Assembly (NCBI RefSeq): GCF_001436645.1
Contig: NZ_AYZI01000011.1
Coordinates: 1-46,887 of the forward strand
Length of the DNA: 46,887 nt
Direction of reading: 5' to 3'
Origin: Fructilactobacillus florum DSM 22689 = JCM 16035
GTDB taxonomy: Bacteria > Bacillota > Bacilli > Lactobacillales > Lactobacillaceae
The notes under the pieces are model-generated. The model saw only the letters and a list, made by a program, of their open reading frames with translations, was not told where the DNA came from and searched no databases. Below are positions 42,474 to 46,887 of the stretch, piece after piece. Position numbers and translations under genes: made by a program. Numbering within the stretch: position 1 is the first letter of the stretch; each line of letters begins with the position of its first letter.

Positions 42474-43817
42474 ATGGTTACAAATGATTATCAATACGAT
42501 GTTTTATATCTCGGCAGTGGTCATGGTGCCTTCAACGGCGCACTTGCACTGGGTGCCAAAGGTGATTTTAAGATCGGTATGGTCGAAGCTGACAAGGTTG
42601 GTGGAACCTGCCCTAACCGCGGTTGCAACGCCAAGATTGCGCTTGATATGCCCGTCAAATTAAAACATGAAGCTGAAAATATGCAGGGAAAAGGGATTCA
42701 GGGGATTCCAAAAATTGACTGGGCCGCAAATGTAGCCCATGAAAAAGAAGTCATCAAAGTACTTCCTGGAGCAATCGAAGAATCATTGGTTGCTAATGGC
42801 GTTGAAATGATCCACGGCTATGGAAAACTAGTTGATCCTCATACCATTCGCGTCGCTGGAACTGACTACACCGCTACCAACATTGTGATTGCCACTGGTG
42901 CTCACTACCACCAGCTCGACATTCCTGGTGCGGAATTTCTCCACGATGGAACTGATTTCTTAAGCTTATCAGTGCAGCCCAAGGAATTAACCATCGTTGG
43001 AGGAGGCTACATTGCGGTCGAGTTTGCATCCATTGCAGCAACCGCCGGAACCAAAGTAAACTTATTGTTGCACCACGATACTGCCCTACGACAATTTTAC
43101 CAACCATTTGTGGCGGATCTTTTACAACAACTTGTTGACCAAGGGGTTAACATCGTCAAAAACGTTACTCCAGAAGCAGTTAAAAAGACTGCTAACGGCT
43201 ATGATTTACAGACAAACCAAGGAACCTTTAGTTCTGACTGGATTCTAAATGCCACTGGTCGTGACCCCAACACGAGTAACCTTGGCCTAGACGAAGTCGG
43301 CATTGCTTACGACCAAAAAGGAATCAAAGTTAACGATCATTTGCAGACTTCAGTTCCTAGTATCTATGCTTCTGGCGATGTTTTAGATAAAAAAGTCGGT
43401 CGTCTAACACCAACTGCCATCTATGAATCAACTTATCTAACTAAATTATTTGCACATGAAACCAGTGCCGCCATTAAATATCCGGCAGTTCCAAGTGCTG
43501 TCTTTACCATGCCACGTATCGCACAAGTTGGCGTAACTGTGGATGAAGCAAAGCAACATCCAGAAACTTACAAAGTTGTTGAATCTGACTTAGCTGGTGA
43601 CTGGTTCCGTGTCTCGATGCGTGCTAACCGTGGGAAAGCTATCACTATTTTCGATCAAGAAGGCTATTTAGTCGGAATGACTGAGATTAGCTCTGAAGCA
43701 GACAATGCCATCGGTAGCATTCTGCCCTTCATCGAGTATCATATTGATCCTGAGCAGATGAACGACTTCATTACCCTCTTCCCTACGATTTCATCAGAAA
43801 CTAAAAATCACTTATAA
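42474..43817 (+). CDS. Flavin disulfide reductase family enzyme (glutathione reductase-like) without the catalytic histidine
   Basis: FAD/NAD(P) oxidoreductase of 447 residues. FAD binding is by YLGSGHGAFNGAL, the redox pair is C46-PNRG-C51 in GGTCPNRGC, NAD(P) binding is by VGGGYIAVEFASIA, and the second FAD motif is IYASGDVLDKK. The dimer domain normally ends in HPTxSE, whose histidine is the acid/base for thiol exchange; here it reads F436-PTISSE. The disulfide can form, but classic glutathione reductase chemistry is doubtful. The substrate may differ, or it may be an NADH oxidase/quinone-type enzyme. ATG at 42474 (42471 also possible) follows AGGAGG. Confidence 0.85.
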   Translation: MVTNDYQYDVLYLGSGHGAFNGALALGAKGDFKIGMVEADKVGGTCPNRGCNAKIALDMPVKLKHEAENMQGKGIQGIPKIDWAANVAHEKEVIKVLPGAIEESLVANGVEMIHGYGKLVDPHTIRVAGTDYTATNIVIATGAHYHQLDIPGAEFLHDGTDFLSLSVQPKELTIVGGGYIAVEFASIAATAGTKVNLLLHHDTALRQFYQPFVADLLQQLVDQGVNIVKNVTPEAVKKTANGYDLQTNQGTFSSDWILNATGRDPNTSNLGLDEVGIAYDQKGIKVNDHLQTSVPSIYASGDVLDKKVGRLTPTAIYESTYLTKLFAHETSAAIKYPAVPSAVFTMPRIAQVGVTVDEAKQHPETYKVVESDLAGDWFRVSMRANRGKAITIFDQEGYLVGMTEISSEADNAIGSILPFIEYHIDPEQMNDFITLFPTISSETKNHL

Positions 43818-43826
43818 AAGTTCATT

Positions 43827-43862
43827 TAAAAACCAGCCTGGGTTAGCCCAGCTGGTTTTTAA
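43827..43862 (+). terminator. Terminator of the flavoenzyme gene
   Basis: Stem AAAAACCAGC..TGGG with its complement (one bulge), loop TTAG, T run. Confidence 0.85.
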
Positions 43863-43930
43863 GTTAGCCGATTAGAGCTTAACTGCAAATCTGTTGTATA
43901 CTAAACAAGAGCATGGTTGGGAGGTCGTTT

Positions 43931-44317
43931 ATGAAACTTCAACTGGAACGGATTTATACAAAGCCGGCTGATTTAAATGGATATCGGATTTTAGTTGATC
44001 GACTGTGGCCCCGAGGAATTTCCAAGGCTACGGCATACCTCGATGCATGGGAAAAAGCAATTGCCCCATCGCCAGCGTTACGGAAGTGGTTTAACCATGA
44101 TCCAAGTAAATTCTCTGAGTTTGCTAAAAACTATCAACAAGAATTAAACCAAAATCCAGCAACCGCCATCTTTATTAACGAGGTTGCCCAACGCTTAGCG
44201 ACGCAAAATGTAATTCTATTGTATGGAGCTAAGGATCAGAAACATAACCAGGCAGTGGTGCTTTTCCAGTACCTGCAAAATTTATCAATCATTCAGACAT
44301 CGTTATCTAAAGATTAG
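43931..44317 (+). CDS. DUF488-family protein
   Basis: Small soluble protein of 128 residues in the DUF488 family. It carries the typical N-terminal RIYTKPADLNGYRILVDRLWPRG in two parts, the central HDPSKFSEFAKNY and the late LLYGAKDQKHNQA. The biochemical role is unknown; the conserved histidine, aspartate and lysine suggest a metal or nucleotide pocket. ATG at 43931 follows GGGAGG, with a TATACT -10 at 43897-43902. The aldo/keto reductase gene starts 10 nt after it, so they form an operon. Confidence 0.85.
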   Translation: MKLQLERIYTKPADLNGYRILVDRLWPRGISKATAYLDAWEKAIAPSPALRKWFNHDPSKFSEFAKNYQQELNQNPATAIFINEVAQRLATQNVILLYGAKDQKHNQAVVLFQYLQNLSIIQTSLSKD

Positions 44318-44327
44318 GAGTATTTTT

Positions 44328-45275
44328 ATGACTAGTGTTAAAATCGGAAAAACCAATGTTACTACGCAACCACTTGGATTAGGAACCAACGCCGTTGGGG
44401 GCCACAATTTATTCCCCAATCTTGATGACCAAGTTGGAATTAAAATTGTTCGTCAGGCACTTGATGACGGCATCACAATGTTAGATACTGCCTTTGCCTA
44501 TGGAATGGGTCAATCAGAAAAATTAATTGGGCAAGCCATTCAGGGCTATGATCGCAGTAAGTTTCAGATTGCCACCAAAGGGGCGCAACGAGTTACCGCA
44601 AACGGCGACGTGGTCATCGATAATTCTCCCGCCTTTTTAAAACAATGTGTAACAGACAGCCTGGAACGACTCCAAACTGATTACTTAGATATTTTCTACA
44701 TTCATTTCTCTGATGGAAAAACACCCTTAAATGATGCCGTAGCAGCACTCAACGAGCTCAAACAAGCTGGCAAAATCAGAGCCATTGGAGTTTCTAATCT
44801 ATCAATGGACCAACTTAAAGAAGCTAATCAAGATAATCTAGTGGATATCGATGAAGAACAGTATAATCTCCTGCATCGTGATGCCGAAGCGGAACGCTTC
44901 CCCTATCTACGTGAGCACCAGATTTCATTTGTGCCTTTCTTTCCATTAGCTTCAGGACTGCTAACTGGCAAGTACCATGCAGAAACTTCATTTCCAAGCG
45001 ATGACATTCGTCATGATAACCCGGACTTCAATGGTGAACGCTTCACCACAATTGTTAACCAAGTTGAGCAAGTCGAGCAAATTGCGCGGCAGCATCACGC
45101 TAAGGTTGCCCAAATTATCTTAGCTTGGTACCTTAAAAACCCTGATATTAGCGTGGTAATCCCGGGAGCTAAACACCCAGCACAGGTTCAAAGCAACGCT
45201 CAAGCCTTACAAATTGACCTTTCTGCTGCCGAATATGCTGAAATTGATCAGTTATTCTCACCAGAAAAGTTGTAA
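44328..45275 (+). CDS. Aldo/keto reductase
   Basis: NAD(P)H-dependent carbonyl reductase with a (beta/alpha)8 barrel, 315 residues. The catalytic four are visible: aspartate and tyrosine in MLDTAFAYGMGQSE, lysine in IATKGAQ and histidine in FYIHFSDG. Cofactor contacts are in VVIPGAKHPAQVQSN near the end. Substrate unknown; relatives detoxify aldehydes. ATG at 44328 follows TTAGGAG; the longer frame from 44223 overlaps the DUF488 gene in another frame and is not used. Second gene of the DUF488 operon. Confidence 0.9.
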   Translation: MTSVKIGKTNVTTQPLGLGTNAVGGHNLFPNLDDQVGIKIVRQALDDGITMLDTAFAYGMGQSEKLIGQAIQGYDRSKFQIATKGAQRVTANGDVVIDNSPAFLKQCVTDSLERLQTDYLDIFYIHFSDGKTPLNDAVAALNELKQAGKIRAIGVSNLSMDQLKEANQDNLVDIDEEQYNLLHRDAEAERFPYLREHQISFVPFFPLASGLLTGKYHAETSFPSDDIRHDNPDFNGERFTTIVNQVEQVEQIARQHHAKVAQIILAWYLKNPDISVVIPGAKHPAQVQSNAQALQIDLSAAEYAEIDQLFSPEKL

Positions 45276-45293
45276 TAATTAAATCTAAAGCAA

Positions 45294-45336
45294 AAAAAAT
45301 AGCCGTTCGACAATTTGGTCGAACGGCTATTTTTAA
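45294..45336. terminator. Bidirectional terminator between the aldo/keto reductase and DUF1516 genes
   Basis: Stem AAAAATAGCCGTTCGAC with its complement and 6-nt loop; A and T runs on both ends. Confidence 0.9.
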
Positions 45337-45354
45337 ACCACATTAATTTTGTAG

Positions 45355-45708
45355 CTAAAATGGATAACCACCAGCAAGATAAATTCCCATGAAACCGACA
45401 AGCAACAGCAAAAATAGTGTTAAATAAATCCACATTTTGTTAAGCCGATGATGAAGCCGCCAGGCAAAGGCCAACTCAATCACCACAATCAAAAGTAGAG
45501 CGGCCACGACTTTAATAATGGTTAAAACTGGGGCAGCAGCATATGCTCCACCAAGAAGCAATAAACCGGTACCAAGCGCAATTAAGTAACAAATACGGGC
45601 AATTATCATACTAACTTTACTCGTAGTTGGACGCTTACTGAACAGTGCTACCAAAACGACTATAAGCAAAATTATCCAATTGATTAAATGAAGCCAGCTG
45701 ATTAACAT
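45355..45708 (-). CDS. DUF1516 membrane protein (YisL-like)
   Basis: Four-helix membrane protein of 117 residues with the family layout: short N-terminus, helices at about 8-24, 36-56, 61-83 and 92-113, and the charged loop SKRPTTSK between helices 1 and 2. Function is unknown for the family. ATG at 45708 follows GAGGGAG. An extended -10 (TGT-TATAAT, minus strand, inside the palindrome at 45747-45763) is its likely promoter. Confidence 0.85.
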   Translation of the reverse strand: MLISWLHLINWIILLIVVLVALFSKRPTTSKVSMIIARICYLIALGTGLLLLGGAYAAAPVLTIIKVVAALLLIVVIELAFAWRLHHRLNKMWIYLTLFLLLLVGFMGIYLAGGYPF

Positions 45709-45746
45709 AATATCGCTCCCTCTACATATATGTAAACATAGTTACC

Positions 45747-45763
45747 AATGTTATTATAACATT
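45747..45763. promoter_or_regulatory. Perfect 17-bp palindrome in the DUF1516 / PNPOx divergent region
   Basis: AATGTTAT-T-ATAACATT has 8-bp perfect arms. It contains the minus-strand TATAAT of the DUF1516 gene, so a protein bound there would block that promoter. An imperfect GTAAAC..GTTAC repeat lies next to it at 45732-45745. Confidence 0.5.
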
Positions 45764-45819
45764 TCTAGAATCACATTATTAAATATGATAAAATCACTCC
45801 AAAGGAGATCTATCTTACT

Positions 45820-46242
45820 ATGAAAAATACATTAACTACTTTTAAAGAAATTACTCATGCCGTCGAAAACATCAATTTAGCAACGGTTAGTGAAGAAGGT
45901 ATCGTATCGAACTCAATTGTTACTTTCAACCAAGATGACACTGCCGACAACGTTTACTACGTACTGACTAATTATCAAAGTCATCGCGCCCAGAATATTA
46001 TTACCCATCCCCAGGTCGCAGTTTCATCTTGGTTTGAACAAAAATCAGGAAAACGTTTTTCCTCTAACAACGCTACTGCGAAAGTCCACACGGAGCTTGA
46101 CTTTATCGCCGCTGTGGCTGGGAATCACCCAGCGATGACTAAATTTGGAACGGACTTCTCTGGTAAATGCATCCTTGAAATTACTTTAAAGTCTGCGCTG
46201 ATCGAAGACTTCGCAGGTAATGTGCAAAACGTTGAATTCTAG
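45820..46242 (+). CDS. Pyridoxamine 5'-phosphate oxidase-family protein
   Basis: Split-barrel flavin-binding fold protein of 140 residues. The pattern is INLATVSEEG, VYYVLTNYQSHRAQNIITHPQ and VAVSSWF, as in the general-stress/PNPOx group; this is the standard place for FMN or F420-like cofactor binding. It is far too short and lacks the C-terminal motif of true PdxH, so vitamin B6 synthesis is unlikely. ATG at 45820 follows AAAGGAG. Monocistronic; no clear terminator is visible after it. Confidence 0.82.
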   Translation: MKNTLTTFKEITHAVENINLATVSEEGIVSNSIVTFNQDDTADNVYYVLTNYQSHRAQNIITHPQVAVSSWFEQKSGKRFSSNNATAKVHTELDFIAAVAGNHPAMTKFGTDFSGKCILEITLKSALIEDFAGNVQNVEF

Positions 46243-46341
46243 ATTTTATCATTAGCAGGAAGCCACCCTACACTCCATACTTAAGAAAAACTTTTGATTT
46301 CAGTAAGCAATGTTTAATCCCAAGTCTATATAATTTATTTA

Positions 46342-46761
46342 CTATTTGGAGAAATCGTGGCTGTGCTTTTCAATTGCTTCATTTACCTTATGATCCCACT
46401 TACCCCTAATACTGAGTTCCATCTTAGTAGTACCATTTGATACGAAGCCAGTTGCTTGCTCCTCCAAATTTTTAACTTTTGCTAGTTGACTAGTTTGCAA
46501 CTGTCCATTTACATATCCGCCAACATCGATCCTACCCATTGGATTATGTCGCACACTAAAATAGTTAATTGTAACGTTTTTTATCTTATGATATTTATCA
46601 TCATCATAAACGATTTTTTTTAGTTCAGTTGAGTTATCCATGACGATTTTTATCAGGTAAATCCGATAACCACCATAACCAATAATTATTCCACCTACGA
46701 TAAAAGCTAGGATAATTTTTAAACCTAAGCTACCGTTTTTAAATACAGCTTAATTGTTCAT
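46342..46761 (-). pseudogene. DUF1310-like protein with a stop at codon 4
   Basis: The open frame from ATG 46641 codes for 99 residues of a DUF1310-like protein (INYFSVRHNPMGRIDVGGYVNG, then TKMELSIRGKWD). In the same frame upstream lies a plausible membrane anchor (LKIILAFIVGGIIIGYGG) and, before it, ATG at 46761 next to AGGATG. These are separated only by TAA at codon 4 (46750-46752). Read through, the gene would have 139 residues, close to the family norm. So it is either a nonsense pseudogene or a gene started at a rare codon such as ATT inside the anchor. Confidence 0.6.
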
Positions 46762-46765
46762 CATC

Positions 46766-46887
46766 CTATTTGGTATCTAATAATCTACCTAATTTTTGTG
46801 ACATTAATCCAGCACCATAATAAATTTTTCCAGTATCTAGATCTTTATCTAGCACCGTATCAAAATTCATTTGCTTATCTCCATTGA
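46766..46887 (-). CDS. C-terminal end of an unidentified gene (cut by the window edge)
   Basis: The minus-strand frame enters from the right edge and ends with TAG at 46766-46768, reading ..NFDTVLDKDLDTGKIYYG and ..SQKLGRLLDTK. An internal ATG at 46870 also has GGAG 8 nt upstream, so a 34-residue gene starting there is possible. It is not assignable to a family. Its stop codon lies at the start of the DUF1310-like gene, which suggests one operon. Confidence 0.4.
   Translation of the reverse strand, partial: NGDKQMNFDTVLDKDLDTGKIYYGAGLMSQKLGRLLDTK

Overview
The window looks like chromosomal DNA of a heterofermentative lactic acid bacterium (family Lactobacillaceae). The signs are AT-leaning DNA, AGGAGG-type ribosome sites, a full-length phosphoketolase, a malolactic gene set (mleR, mleS, mleP), a DUF915 hydrolase, an Nramp manganese importer, RNase Y, LtaS and several Spx/MarR/MerR regulators. 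The genus cannot be fixed from the sequence alone. No prophage, insertion sequence, CRISPR array or rRNA is visible, and no stretch longer than 300 bases lacks a gene.

Layout. 0-5.7 kb: a four-gene minus-strand operon (wall hydrolase, TerC-family protein, thioredoxin, NhaC antiporter), then a CorA-family transporter facing a MerR regulator/phosphatase pair. 5.8-17.8 kb: LTA synthase, ferredoxin-NADP reductase, DUF915 hydrolase, nucleoside hydrolase, an atypical tRNA-like gene, HAD phosphatase, an Spx-family regulator without its cysteines, a 5'-nucleotidase family protein, RNase Y, and an XRE/methyltransferase/GNAT operon. 17.8-24.2 kb: a candidate structured small RNA, two unrecognised genes, an aminotransferase divergent from a universal stress protein, an RluA-type pseudouridine synthase, and a two-gene ABC exporter divergent from its probable MarR repressor. 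24.2-34.2 kb: central metabolism and manganese, with phosphoketolase under a GntR/UTRA regulator, mntH, ybaK, an HD hydrolase and the mle cluster. 34.2-46.9 kb: P-type ATPase, Hsp20, CNNM/CorC-type protein, YfhO, NrdI, a flavin disulfide-reductase-like enzyme, DUF488, aldo/keto reductase, DUF1516, a PNPOx-family protein, and a DUF1310-like gene with an early stop.

How the genes fit together. Phosphoketolase gives the heterolactic pathway, and the mle genes import and decarboxylate malate. MntH supplies Mn2+, which malolactic enzyme and the Mn-rich oxidative defence of these bacteria need. LtaS and YfhO can both act on lipoteichoic acid. Thioredoxin, ferredoxin-NADP reductase, the GR-like flavoenzyme, NrdI and the Spx-family protein form a redox theme.

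The points most worth a second look are: a complete but atypical tRNA-like transcription unit (11.0-11.1 kb); a roughly 160-nt structured RNA with its own promoter and terminator (17.8-18.0 kb); an Spx with SxxS instead of CxxC; a CorA-family protein with GEN instead of GMN; three genes whose best start codon is ATT or ATC; three MarR-type operators spaced exactly 21 bp apart; back-to-back promoters sharing one -35 element; and a hairpin that would hide the ribosome site of the nucleoside hydrolase gene.
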